Positions 33,469-44,239 of a stretch of DNA of 64,000 nt are shown here, piece by piece. Source of the DNA: Rhizodiscina lignyota (Eukaryota > Ascomycota > Dothideomycetes > Aulographales > Rhizodiscinaceae); assembly GCA_010015805.1 (NCBI GenBank), contig ML978133.1, forward strand, positions 1 to 64,000, given 5' to 3'. Position numbers and translations under genes: made by a program. Each line of letters begins with the position of its first letter. The first letter of the stretch is position 1. The notes beneath the pieces were generated by a model. The model searched no databases. It was not told the DNA's origin and saw only the letters and a program-made list of their open reading frames with translations.

Positions 33469-34440
33469 TTATAACTTCAATTCCAGCAAGCCCAACTTCC
33501 AGCCCACTGCGAACATAAGGAGAGCAATGAGGAAACCGAAGATCAAAGCGTCCCATTGTCCCATAACAACCCTGCTCGTGCGTGCCCTGGCATGTTCCAC
33601 CACCAACCACTGTCCTCGGTCTCTGCGTGCACTTTTCAATCCAGGGCACCCGTCCAGACTCCGCCAATTGTTATTTTCACGATACTTCTCCAGCCCATTC
33701 TTCGCCGCCATCTTGGTTGACCAAGCTGGCATTGTGGGTCGGTCGTCCCACGCTCTACCAGGCACACCGTGCTTCTCTTGCTGTCTTATGGAGTTGTTGT
33801 TCGCCGGCAACCCATAAATTGTGTCGGACTCATCCTCGCTCTGTTCACTCTTTGATTTTGGGAATACAGGGACTCCAAAACCACAGCTCGTTTGTACCTT
33901 GAATACGTCCAGTACAATGACCGCGCGTATCCCTTTCATGCTCATCTGCATCGGTTGTGCTTCCTCGTCTTCGCCTGGCTCGCCGCTATCACTCTCTAGC
34001 AACGCTTTGTCCATTTTCATTCCCGAATCGATCATCCGTTCCACCCACGCGTTGAAATCTTTATCGGCTTTCTCGACCACCCTGCCACGACAGAACAGCC
34101 GCAAGATGCGCGGTGCAGCACCAAAGGAGCAGAACATTATCGTCACGCGACCGTTTTCATAGATGTGGGAGATTGTTTCGCAGCCGGAACCCGTGGCATC
34201 AAGATAAGCGATCTGGTTTTGATTGAGTACGGCAAGGGTAGATTCGGGATGGCCTGTACAGATCTGAATGTCAGTCTGGATCGTTTCGTACCAACGACTG
34301 AGAGGCTAGGTGCATGTCATACCTTTCGGAGAGACATTGATATGCTTGCCTGCTAGAGGAGCGGAGGCGGTAAACCAGACTGATTGCTTGAGCATCCATT
34401 CTTGGATGTCGTCTGGTATTGAGGGATAGAATTTGACCAT
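33469..34440 (-). CDS. PPOX-fold (pyridoxamine oxidase-like) protein with C-terminal membrane anchor
   Basis: Two exons on the minus strand (34440-34323 and 34253-33469) give 300 residues. The first exon begins MVKFYPSIPDDIQEWMLKQ, and the join restores KHINVSPKGHPESTL. TGSGCETISHIYENGRVTIM and the following FCSFGAAPRILRLFCRGRVV are the FMN-binding split-barrel blocks of the fungal pyridoxamine 5'-phosphate-oxidase-like family. An acidic insertion lies at about 115-135. The C terminus has a single hydrophobic helix (about 275-296) after a basic stretch, so the protein is probably tail-anchored with its flavin domain in the cytosol. The substrate is unknown and true PNPO activity should not be assumed. 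Confidence 0.88.
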
Positions 34441-34618
34441 TCCGGCAGCGGACCTTATCCTCTCGATGTTCTTTTCCTTAAGAAATTTGTTATCAAAGGT
34501 CAGTTTCTCTATCGGTGGCCGAGAGATTGCAGCAGTCGCTGGTACACATCAGACGAGATTTTGGTACAACTAATGAACAACGGAAAGAGAGCAAATTATG
34601 AAGGAGAGAAAAGGAAAG

Positions 34619-35166
34619 TTAGTCCCTGCTACTTCTCCTTCTACTAGGCTTCACAGCTATCGCACACGCGGAAAGTACGATCGGAATGCATGCAAACAGC
34701 GGAATAATTGGCAGCTTCGGGCGACTAGCCTCAACGAGACATCTGCTCTCACGAGTCTTCGTTTCCTCCGCAACTGCAGTATTCTGCTCTTCCAGCGGAG
34801 ATATTCGAACGAGGCGAAGCTTTTCTGAGGCAATGCCAATGTCCATGTACTTCAGTACTCGTAAATCTGTTCGAGCATCTGAAAAGAGATCAATGTTGTA
34901 TGCCTGCTGATTAAGCATCGTCCCACAGAACTGGATAAGGTTTAGGGCGTGGCTGTGGCATGTTCGGCCGAATCGCCGAGCAGTGGCTTCTCCCAACCCT
35001 TTCCTGTCACCTCTTGAAGTCTGAAAGTCTCTAGAGATCCTTTTTCGTCCGCGGAACGAATGGCCGTCGCTTCCTGAAATCTCTTCATGGAGCGTAACGG
35101 ACTTTTCTTCACTCCGGATATGGCCCGGAGACCCTCAATATGAGTGATGTCTCCAGTGAAGGGCAT
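34619..35166 (-). CDS. possible small hypothetical protein
   Basis: An ATG at 35166 opens a 52-codon exon (to 35011). A plausible 80-nt intron (34931-35010, GTGACA to a CAG preceded by CTAAAC) joins it in frame to a second exon (34930-34619), giving 155 residues. A hydrophobic helix (LPIIPLFACIPIVLSACAIA) near the C terminus followed by basic residues would make it a tail-anchored protein. There is no recognised family, the donor is ordinary, and the region is also the upstream flank of the dehydrogenase at 35333, so this may be a chance construction. Confidence 0.3.
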
Positions 35167-35225
35167 GAAGCCAAAACCGTATAAATGAAGGTAGTGAAGA
35201 AGTACCTCAACTTTGCATATTTCAG

Positions 35226-35262
35226 TCTCAATCGCCTCAGTCCCAATCGCCTCAGTCTCAAT
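35226..35262 (+). repeat. 15-bp tandem repeat in the SDR leader
   Basis: The unit CAATCGCCTCAGTCY occurs twice and then begins a third time, 70-105 bp before the ATG of the dehydrogenase. It produces a Ser/Val/Ile/Ala repeat in the open frame leading into the gene. Confidence 0.7.
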
Positions 35263-35332
35263 CTCTCGACTACTGCTTCCTCATACTTTCAGAAGTCTCA
35301 GACGCTTCTCATCTATTCCACTCTTACTTTCA

Positions 35333-36382
35333 ATGGCTCAAGAATCTATCATTGCCCCTTATGCGGAGGTCCATCGTCCTGAGAATCTTCGAGGGGCTGG
35401 AGATGGCCGGCCTACAGCTATTCAAATTATCGAGGATGAGCATCTGATCAACAAATGGAGCGACAAGACCGTCCTGATCACTGGTGGCTCTTCTGGAATC
35501 GGCGTCGAGACCGCAAGAGCGCTACATGCCACAGGAGCCCGAGTTTTCATCACAACGCGCGATAATGCCAAAGCGGAGAGTGTAGCGGCAGATATCCTGG
35601 CTAACAGCCCTTCGAAAGTGCCAATCGAGATCGTGTTCATGGAGTTGGGTTCTTTGGACTCGGTCAAAGCCGGCGTTGAAGATTTCCGGTCCCGTAGCGA
35701 TAAGCTCAACATCCTAATCAATAATGCCGGTATCATGGCTGCCCCGCATGGCCACACAAAAGATGGCTTTGAGCTCCAATTCGGCACCAATCATCTCTCT
35801 CACTTCCTCCTGACCAAGCTCCTCCTTCCCACCCTCATCGCCTCTTCAACGCCGGAGTTCGCATCCCGTATCGTCAATCTCAGTTCCAACGGCCACTTGT
35901 ACCACAACAAAGGCGGCCTTACACCTGAAGTATTCGCGGATCTTGACTTTAAGCAGACCCCTTACAACGAATGGGCTGCCTACGGTCGTTCCAAGACTGC
36001 GAATATCCTGCATGCCAACCGGCTGGAGCGACTATACGGTTCCTCTCCTGATCATCCGGTGCATGCCTTCAGTCTTCATCCCGGCGGTATCACGACTGCA
36101 CTATGGCGTCACCAAGGTGACATGGTCGCCACTCGGTTGCAAGGCTTCGCGTCTATTTGGAAGAGCCCCGAGCAAGGTGCTGCTACCAGTGTGTGGTGTG
36201 CAGTGGCAAAGGTATGGGAAGGGAAGGCGGGGCGCTATTGCGAGAATTGCCAGGAGAGTGTCCCAGTTCAAGAGAACCCAAAAATGGGAGATCCTGGATA
36301 CGGGCCTTGGGCGAAAGACCCAGTTGCAGAGCAGAAGCTATGGGAGATGAGCGAGGAGATGGTTGCGCCGTGGCTGAAATAG
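35333..36382 (+). CDS. short-chain dehydrogenase/reductase (retinol-dehydrogenase/WWOX-like)
   Basis: Single-exon gene for 349 residues from the ATG at 35333. It is a classical SDR with an extra N-terminal stretch. The cofactor motif TGGSSGIG is at 50-57, NNAG at 130-133, the catalytic Ser in VNLSSNGH (about 184), and YGRSK supplies Tyr217 and Lys221. The family oxidises or reduces small alcohols and ketones with NAD(P); the substrate is unknown. The frame is open for about 40 codons upstream without an ATG and encodes a Ser/Arg/Leu-rich stretch that resembles a mitochondrial signal, so a non-AUG start or an upstream exon is conceivable. Confidence 0.93.
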   Translation: MAQESIIAPYAEVHRPENLRGAGDGRPTAIQIIEDEHLINKWSDKTVLITGGSSGIGVETARALHATGARVFITTRDNAKAESVAADILANSPSKVPIEIVFMELGSLDSVKAGVEDFRSRSDKLNILINNAGIMAAPHGHTKDGFELQFGTNHLSHFLLTKLLLPTLIASSTPEFASRIVNLSSNGHLYHNKGGLTPEVFADLDFKQTPYNEWAAYGRSKTANILHANRLERLYGSSPDHPVHAFSLHPGGITTALWRHQGDMVATRLQGFASIWKSPEQGAATSVWCAVAKVWEGKAGRYCENCQESVPVQENPKMGDPGYGPWAKDPVAEQKLWEMSEEMVAPWLK

Positions 36383-37341
36383 GCTATTGGACGTCTTGAG
36401 AGGATCACTCACTGCGAAGATACTGGCTAGAGTGCAAGACGCGGGCAATTGTGCAGCCACCACATGCGAGGCGGTCCGTGGAGGACTGGAGAGTGTCCAT
36501 CTGCTCTTGCATGATCGATGAACGAGAGGATCAATAGTCAATCGGATGTTTCCCGGACCCTCGTTCGATATCGTTCTCCGTAGTGAGGTTTTGAATATAG
36601 CAATAGAGTTCAAGTCCATGATGGACATGTTAAGTTCTTAACATGAAGATGTCTCACCTCGACTTCCCGAGGGAGTGCTGCGAGTTGTTAGAGCGTATCG
36701 TACCAGACTAAATGTCAGACAGTGAAATTGGCAGTCATAACTTGCTAACAACCAAGAAAATAACAGTACTTACTTCTGCATAGCGCATATGGCGGGTGAT
36801 CATGTGCAGCGTGACCGTTGAGCACCGTTAAACGCCTTGAGCTTAATGATGTGGAATCGAATGGATCTTGAGACGCTATTTCTCCTTTGATTAAGCTCGA
36901 TCAACCTTGAAAACTTTAAATCTGAGTTTAAGTTGACGTCGTAAATCACAAAATCTCTACGAATTCAATTTCCGAATACAGTAATTTCCCTACGGGAACG
37001 GTCAACCTGCTGTGCTTCTCTGCTGATGGGATTTTTATACCTTTCTTCGTATAGGTAGGTACGGTTTGTAAAAGGAACAAGCTCTATCTAGTTAGATAGT
37101 ACTCTTCCTTCGCATCCAAAGCGATACTTTTGTGTGTTTGTCGAGTTCTACAAGACGATGATGTACTCCAGCACGTCATAAATGTGTCGCTCATTGTCAA
37201 AAAGTCATCCAATGACGTCAACAGAGCTTGTCGACCAAATAAAAACGGTGCTTTCGAGTGCCAAATCTTTTCTCGTCTTCATTACTGAACAATAATTGAT
37301 ATCACGAAGTCTTGCACCCATCTCAAATTCCACAAATCAAC
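36383..37341. other. AT-rich intergenic region upstream of the CsbD-like gene
   Basis: About 960 bp, AT-richer than most of the window. No gene is supported. It holds the 3' end of the dehydrogenase and the promoter of the CsbD-like stress gene. Confidence 0.45.
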
Positions 37342-37922
37342 ATGTCGTCAAATAACGAGCAACAACCCGGTCTGGTCGGCAGCCACGCCCAATACGTGAA
37401 GGGCGCAGCCGTGGAAAGTTTTCCACGATAGGCCTATCGCTTTCCTGAAATCACCAGACCGCAGCATAACTCCCCAATTATTGATACGCCACTCTTCGGC
37501 TCTCTCGCAAGCCCCCACAGCACCATATCATAAATAGAGCCCTGTCTGTAATTTTTTTTTCCATCAAGATCATCGCAAGGTCCTTGTCAAAATACAACAC
37601 TCTCTAAAATGTGTTTCATCTTTTTTCTTGGCCATTACACAACGCCGCGTGTACATTCCGCAAAACATCATAGCCACCACATCACGCTCGGTAATCGCTT
37701 ACCTAACGTATCTGTCAGAATGCTATCGGGTCGGTAACCGGCAGCGAAGCGTGGGCGCAATCGGGTGAGCAGCAGAAGGCAGAGGCTGTATCGGCCATGA
37801 AGAGCGCCAACGAGAGCCGGGACCCTGCCAAGAGCGGGTTTGGCAGCGTGGAACAGACGGCCGGGACTCTCACAGGGTGCGAGGGCATGAAGGAAGAGGG
37901 CGCTGCAAGCAAACAGCAATGA
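37342..37922 (+). CDS. CsbD-like stress-response protein
   Basis: Two exons (37342-37410 and 37719-37922) give a 90-residue hydrophilic protein. Exon 1 encodes SSNNEQQPGLVGSHAQYVKG, the family opening. Exon 2 carries the conserved blocks AIGSVTGSEAWAQSGEQQKA and GSVEQTAGTLTGCEGMKEEG. CsbD-like proteins are small, Gly/Ala/Lys-rich and stress-induced; the biochemical role is not established. The intron is unusually long (308 nt). Its acceptor is strong (CTAAC branch, CTGTCAG), but the donor GTGGAA is weak and lies inside a perfect 7-bp hairpin. Other donors (for example GTGAAG at 37397) would shorten the conserved YVKGAA segment. Confidence 0.75.
37411..37426. repeat. perfect inverted repeat at a 5' splice site
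   Basis: GTGGAAAGTTTTCCAC: 7-bp arms around a GT centre, starting exactly at the chosen donor of the CsbD-like gene's intron. Confidence 0.8.
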
Positions 37923-38490
37923 TTCAGCTTCCCGGCTGGTCGCGTGTCGTAGTTAGATTTCGGCATGTCCGAACGAACAACACGCGTGTTTCACGAACAG
38001 TTGCCAGCGAACATCCGCGGAAATAGACTTGAACGGTGCCCTAGAGAGCATTCACCTGTCGAAACAGCTATTTACAATGAAATATCTGCACAGCACGGAC
38101 ATAGCCGATCAATTCCATGGACGTATTCCGAATCAAGTAGGTATTTCGTTAGGCAGCTTGGCGAGAGGCTCGTCGCTAGCCCTTGAGGCTCTAAAATGCA
38201 GGGGCGGAAATATCGTATCGGTTAGGCCAGCCAACATCAATCTCAAGGCAATGCCAACCATTTTCCAGATTCCGCAACAACAAGTTGCGACAGATCCTGC
38301 AAATTATTAAACGGATGTTCCAAACAACCTTAAATTCGTCCAAGCGTGTGGCACAAACTCCAGGCTTTTGGTTGGTCGGACGGAGCAGCCGCTGACTAAA
38401 CCACCAATCACCAATTATACATAGTACATGGCACATTATGAGGTGTGAACAGGGATGCTCCGGCAATAACGCACAAGGAAACTAACCCCT
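37923..38490. other. convergent intergenic region
   Basis: About 570 bp between the CsbD-like stop and the acyl-CoA dehydrogenase stop. Short frames only; no gene supported. Confidence 0.5.
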
Positions 38491-40288
38491 CTACAGCTTC
38501 GACGCCGAATCTCGAGGCCGTTCGAGTGTCTTTGTGGCGTTCTTGAAGTTTTTGACCAGTTGCCGCACGGCAAGGTCAAGGAGTACATCCTCAGACCCCC
38601 CAGGCACCCTGGCCCCAAACACCTCCCTATTGATACCTATGGTATAACGAATCAGTAAATAGTCCATACAACCGAGGAGATGACCGCGACGACCTCGAGC
38701 TGAAATTCAATGACTACGGACATAACCGCGCCACGAGAGCGCATTATGCAATCGAAAGACACACGACATAAGCTTTGCCCAAAGCTTTTCGCATTTACGC
38801 GAAAGCGTAGCAGGGATAAGATTCCCAGGGGCCAATATCTGCGGTGCTTGCGATTGCGAGAGAAATGGAGTTTTGCAAAATGGACAGGAGGCCACTCACG
38901 TTCAGCAATCTCTCCCATCCCTGTCCTGGTGTAGCCGTTGCCCCCAAAAAGCAGCATTGCCACTTGCGCACACTCATTCAGCACAATGCCTGCCTGCGCT
39001 TTAGCGAGAGCGGTCAGGCCTCCAAGTTTGATGTCTGCCTCTGCTTTCGGCAAATTTGCCATTTGGTATACAAACTGCTCCACCCATGCTTGCTGCGTCT
39101 CGAGTAATGCGCCTGCCTTTGCGAGGCGATGCCTGACGACTGGCTGTTCGATCAGAGGCTTGGAGAAGGCCTCGCGCTTCATGACATATTCGAATGCTGC
39201 AGAGAGCGCGACGCGAGCCTGGCGAGTCACGCCGACGCTGATGGAGAGCCCTGTTTAATGCCGGTCCTGTTAATACAGCGTCTATGCTATGTACGCTCGC
39301 AAGAAAATGGGGTGAAACCTTACTCTCGTGGTTGAAGTTGGTCATAACGTATTTCATGCCCATGCCTTCTTCTCCAATTAAGTTCTCTATCGGCACCTTC
39401 ACGTCATCCAGCTCGATGTACGTAGTGCCAGCCGAGATCTGCCCAGCGACCTTGAGCCGCCTCATGCTCACGCCGGGATAGCCTTTCAGTGGCACCACGA
39501 TCATCGACAGACCTGACCCGCCAGGCCCGCCCGTCCTGACGGCCATAGAGGAGTAGTCGGACCATATCCCGTTCGTTATCCTGACAGCCGCGACATTAAC
39601 CTCTCGACGAATCGTCATATTGCGGCAAAGGTAGGGACATTTACCATTTCTTCGTGCCATTGATGATCCAGTACTTCCCACAGTCCGACTTGACAGCAGT
39701 GGTCTGGATCTGCGCAACATCACTGCCAGCCTCCGGTTCAGTAATCGCGATGCACGTCCTCTTCCTTCCCGTCAACAGCTCCGGCAGAAACCTCTCCTGC
39801 AACTGGGTGTTCCCAAACTTCACGATCGGCGGGACGCCGAAGCTTATGCCCGTCGTCAAGCTGCCCGGCGGCCCTGCCAGACCCGACCGCGACATCTCGT
39901 CTGAGTATATGCCCATGTGGATGTAGTCCCACTCCTCGACTTTCACTCCCAATATGTCGTGGATACCGAGGCGCTTGAGCCATTGGACGGGAAGCGGCGC
40001 GGGCAGAGATGGGATCAGCATGTTGGCTTTGGCGAATGTGTGCCAAACGTGCTCTGGCACTGTCTCCTCGCGCTCCCAGTCCATGGCATGCTTGTGGAGA
40101 TGCTCATCCAGGAAGGCTCGACACGCCTTCTGCCATCGCCGATGGGAGTCCTGGCAGTCTCGTTAGAATTAGCACTTATTGGGAAAGGTGCTTTAGGATC
40201 GAGGTACATTGTAGTAGGGCGACGGCAAGCCTTGGAGCCATGAAGGCTCAGAAAAGGGAATTTGAGGCTTGCTGTCTGACGTCGCCAT
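38491..40288 (-). CDS. acyl-CoA dehydrogenase
   Basis: Five exons on the minus strand (40288-40208, 40150-39645, 39580-39324, 39250-38900, 38636-38491) give 446 residues, a normal ACAD length. The flavoenzyme introduces the C2-C3 double bond into an acyl-CoA. The N-terminal helical domain starts at about residue 30, ITEPEAGSD (about 163-171) is the substrate/FAD signature at the central beta domain, and GGNGYTRTGMGEIAE with the following INREVFGARVPGGSEDVLLD belongs to the C-terminal helical domain. All joins keep the frame and restore conserved blocks (NGTKKW to ITNGIWSDY; NHER to LSISVGVTRQ). The last intron is long (263 nt). There is no clear peroxisomal SKL end (it ends SKL preceded by ASA, so a PTS1-like C terminus is in fact present), which favours a peroxisomal location. 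Confidence 0.93.
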
Positions 40289-40763
40289 TGCAGGGGAGGA
40301 TTAAAAATCGGAAAGTTGAATGTTATCTACAATCCATTCTGAAGCTATTGGCGACTTTTTGATCATGTCGATGTACCCCACAAAAGCTCTGTCGTCCCAA
40401 GCTCCTAAGACCGAGGATGCCGACAACGGTCGGAGCCGCGGTTGTGGAGATACTTCAATGCCCGTAGTTCCACGATGCCCGCAAAATTAGTAAGGTCTTC
40501 CCAAGCATGGCCAAGCATGCTTCTAAAAAGTGACACGGCAGCTCGTAGCGAAGCGAGCATTGCCTTCCTGGCATCGAATGCTTTTGAAATCAAATGATGC
40601 CGAAAAATGCCGATTCATTGGCTAATGTCGACGATGTGAGAAGGAACATCCTAGACTTCATGATGCTGCTAAAACTGTACATGATAGAGTCGTGACTTTC
40701 GTGCAAACAAACAGCTCAAAATATGAAAGGTGAGCCTAGTATTCTGCTTCAATGCTGTGGCCT
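40289..40763. other. intergenic region
   Basis: About 475 bp with the acyl-CoA dehydrogenase promoter on the left and the end of the next minus-strand gene on the right. Nothing else seen. Confidence 0.5.
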
Positions 40764-42939
40764 TCAATGGCTTGTTCTCTCATCCGTCCATAGCTGCATG
40801 ACTTTGAGCAGCTTCATCATAGTATCCTGCAGTGCATACCTATGCTCGACCATCAAGACAATGATGCACCTCATACTCACTGCAAGTAAATAAGTCCTCT
40901 CTTGCTGGTTTTTGGCCGCAGCGCCTCCGATCATGGACATCCAGAGCAGCACTCCAGCCATATTATCCCAGCAGGTACTCAAGTCCGTCTGTTGGATAGC
41001 ATGAACGAGTTTTGTAATCGGCGCCTCGATGATGGTCCTGCGCTCCAGACAAGCGGCCGCTTCCATCAGCGATATCTTGTGTGAAGTTGCGGTCGCCCAC
41101 AGCACCGCCGAAATGCGGCAGGACTCGTATACCCAGTCTCCATCATGCTTTGTGTGGCTCATTTCATGAATCTGTGCGCGCACTTTATTGATCTGGTCAT
41201 CAATGTCCCTCTGCCTCTGCACGTTCTCAACATGCATCTGAAACGTGGGGTCGACAATATCGCAATTGCGCAAGTGCACAGCCTCAGCCGCCAGGTTGGT
41301 GAGCTCGCAAGCATCGCGTAGGATGCTGTGCGTCTGCTCCTTGCATTGCGAGGAGTCGAACATGAAGCCAAAGCCCGAGTCTGGAAAACAGAGCGGTGAT
41401 TGGGGTGCGCGCTGGGGAATTTGCAAGTCGTTAAACTTAGCCTCGATGTAATCGGCATAGAACGAATCAAGTCTCTGTCCGCGGGCTATGGCGGATAGAC
41501 AGAGAACGCTGAAATGTGCAGGTCAGCATGTTGGTCTGATGCATCTCGCCGATTACGTTTGACTGAATGGGTCAAGGGTCCAACCGGACAACACAAAATC
41601 GATGTCGATAAAACAGAAATGCCACTAATGCAATGAAAAAGGTAATAAAATCTCACACGGATTTTGCATTCGCCTCTCGCACTAACTTCGGAAAGAAGTA
41701 TGCGGCAAGCGGCATCGTGGCGAAAGAAATTCACTTACACAAGCATCGGCATCCTCAGTCCCAAGCACAGCTCATCCAGGCTCCCACGCAGATTCAGCAC
41801 GCTCTTTAGCCCTTCTTCGTGAACTACCGCCAAGGTGTTATCTCCAGTGACCGCTGCTCGCTCAATGAGAAATAACACCGCCATGATAGTCATGTCACTG
41901 ACTCTCGCCTGCGGGTCGCTGAAGCTTCGACCAAGTACTTCCATAGCTTCTGCATTCGCACCATCTGATGCAGCAATTGAGCCAAAGTTCTTGGGGTCGA
42001 GGCTGATCTCTGGTGTTGCGAGAGCCAGTGTGCCTAGGTAGTTCATCCGATCCTCGAAAGAATAGCTGACGATTCGGAACGCTGATCCGCTCTCGCGGAT
42101 GTTGCTGATGCCTATATTTCACATAAATACGTTGTTCGAGATCTTGGGGTTGATCAGCTGCACGTACAGTGATCTTTGAACACTTCTACAGTGAGAAGTG
42201 CCTCTTCCGACCGCTGATGGTCGTAGTATGGATCACCTGTCAACGGCATTGACTGCCAAGACGGAGATTGGGCGCGTAACGTTCGAATGTAGTTGACAAT
42301 CCGGGGGTCAACAGGATAGAACAAGTTTGAAGGTAAAGTGCCAGAGGCACTCCCGTCGAAGGGACTGCCCGATAAGCTCCCCGGAAGATCCTCGCATGGC
42401 TCTGTGAAGGCGCTAATATCGAGCGGTTGGCCAGCGTGCATTTCTCCTGTTGTGGTTGCTCGCCGTCGCGGCTTCGGATGGACGGTTCTTCGATAGATGG
42501 CCAGTGCCTCTGCAGAACTGATCATCTGTTCGGTCGCGGATCTCTCGAGCCTAGGCATGTCTTTAGGAAGAGAAGGGCTTCCCGTCCGGCTAGGCGTGGC
42601 GGACCGTCCTTTCTTCCGCACTCGAATCTCATCTGATGCTGCTCGTGCTGCTGTTGTTTGACGTTTTTCTGAGAGATGGTTGTGCATAACGTGCGAGCGA
42701 TTGTTCCTCATGGTGGAACGATCCCTGAACTGGTCGGGGTCATTGGCGACGACAAACCTCAGGTTTTGAGTCGGCGGCTGTGAACGTGGAGTATTAGCCA
42801 TAGTTGCTCCGCGTTTCTGCTTTCTGGTAAGCGGCCTGCTCTCGGTCGGACTCAATGGAAAAGAGAGTAAGGGCGGAGAGATAGTCGCGGTCGGGGATCC
42901 AGCAAGTGTAAGTGTGAAGGAAGAAGCCATTGGCCGCAT
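40764..42939 (-). CDS. Fungal_trans_2 / tachykinin-type regulator-like protein
   Basis: Three exons on the minus strand (42939-42168, 42111-41739, 41508-40764) give 629 residues. An in-frame ATG at 42801 is an alternative start that would give 583. The N-terminal motif FVVANDPDQFRDRSTMRNNR followed by SHVM is typical of fungal proteins annotated as tachykinin family, which carry a Fungal_trans_2 (PF11951-like) helical domain instead of a full Zn2Cys6 regulator. A basic region (RVRKKGRSATPSR) follows, and the helical C-terminal two thirds include SAFRIVSYSFEDRMNYLGTL and VLCLSAIARGQRLDSFY at the exon joins. No zinc cluster is present. A nuclear regulatory role is inferred from the domain; intron 2 is 230 nt. 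Confidence 0.78.
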
Positions 42940-44239
42940 GGGCGGTATGTTGTTAGTGCCGACGAATAGCGCTGTTCTATTGTTATGCAAATTCACACAG
43001 TTCGCAATACGCAATCAGGGCGAGGAGGCTTTGCAAGGCGCAGGTTTGGGAGGACCGTGATCGGTGATGCTGGGTAAGTCGCAGAGCAGGAAGGTGTATA
43101 TTTCATAGGGCTGAGCAGACAGGCTGGATGTATGCAGGCCCACTTGCGGCACAGACCATGGCTGCTACAGCAAAGATGGTCGAGTGGGTCCATGTTCTTG
43201 ATGTCTGATACATCCCTGAACGACCCAGCAAGCGGGCGGCAAGCAGTACGCAGTGCAACGCTCATCCTTTCGCACTTTCGCACATGGCAAGCACATATTG
43301 GCCCCCAAACCCGCCCTCTGGTCTACGCAAGTGCGGGATGCCTGTACGTCCGCTGCAGAGTAAACACGTTCCGTAGCCTCCGTGTGAAGCTGAGGGAGGG
43401 CAAAGACACGTTGGTTTTTGACTCGAGAGCACCAAACCTCATTTTGAGATAAATCCGCGTAAAAAAGGTCGTTGCGCGGACGGACGATTAGCGCAGGAGT
43501 ACGGGGTAGCTATGGCCGGGGTAGCTGTGTGGAAGGGCTACGGAAGATCTTAGCTTGTTGTTGGTGGAGGCGTGGTGCGGAATCAGTGACCGCTTCGAGC
43601 TGAACAAGGTGCCAAAAGTGCAGCTCTGGAGGACACGGAGGATGGGCGGACATGGCGGCGGCAACGCGTGATGATTAGTCGGCGACAACAGCCCCCTGGT
43701 CGCGCCGCAGCAATTCCTCACAAGCCTTACAGCCTTACAAACACGTGACGTGCTGACAGACCGCCATGTGCGCGGGACTCTCTTCGCGTACGGGGAGACA
43801 ACTCCTTCGCATGAAGGCTCCAGAATTACGCAGGCCGTGCTCCAGGAAACATTTCGGCGTGCCGGATAGATTTAAAAGCCATTCGCGTGCGTGCAGCGCC
43901 GATTCAAGCTTGTTAAGCGATCGTTCGCACCGAAAGTAAGCTCGTGCGGCTGACGTAAGGTACTCTAGTCTGGGCTTCAGGCCTTAGCCGAAATGTCTGG
44001 GGGCCAGGGCCACACAACTGGCTCATATTGAGCGGGTCGTTCTGAGGCAATAGGGTAGTATGCGAAATCCTAGACACGCTGGCTGTCGTATTTCGGGAAA
44101 AGAAATGGTCACCGAGGTCGCAAGAAATCGATTGACTCAATCTACGTCCCGGTCGTATGGATAAGACCCATGGTAACAGCGCGTTCGGCTTTCCCGATAC
44201 GTCGGGCCAGACATCGTCATTTTGGCGACTAGCAACCTC
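42940..44239. other. intergenic region
   Basis: About 1.3 kb between two minus-strand genes. Several 60-110-codon frames on both strands carry no motif. I see no gene, tRNA or repeat. Confidence 0.45.

Noticed and set aside
38652-38899. Read-through C terminus of the acyl-CoA dehydrogenase without the last splice
   Set aside because: It replaces the conserved REVFGARVPGGSED block by unrelated residues; splicing to 38636 restores the family end.
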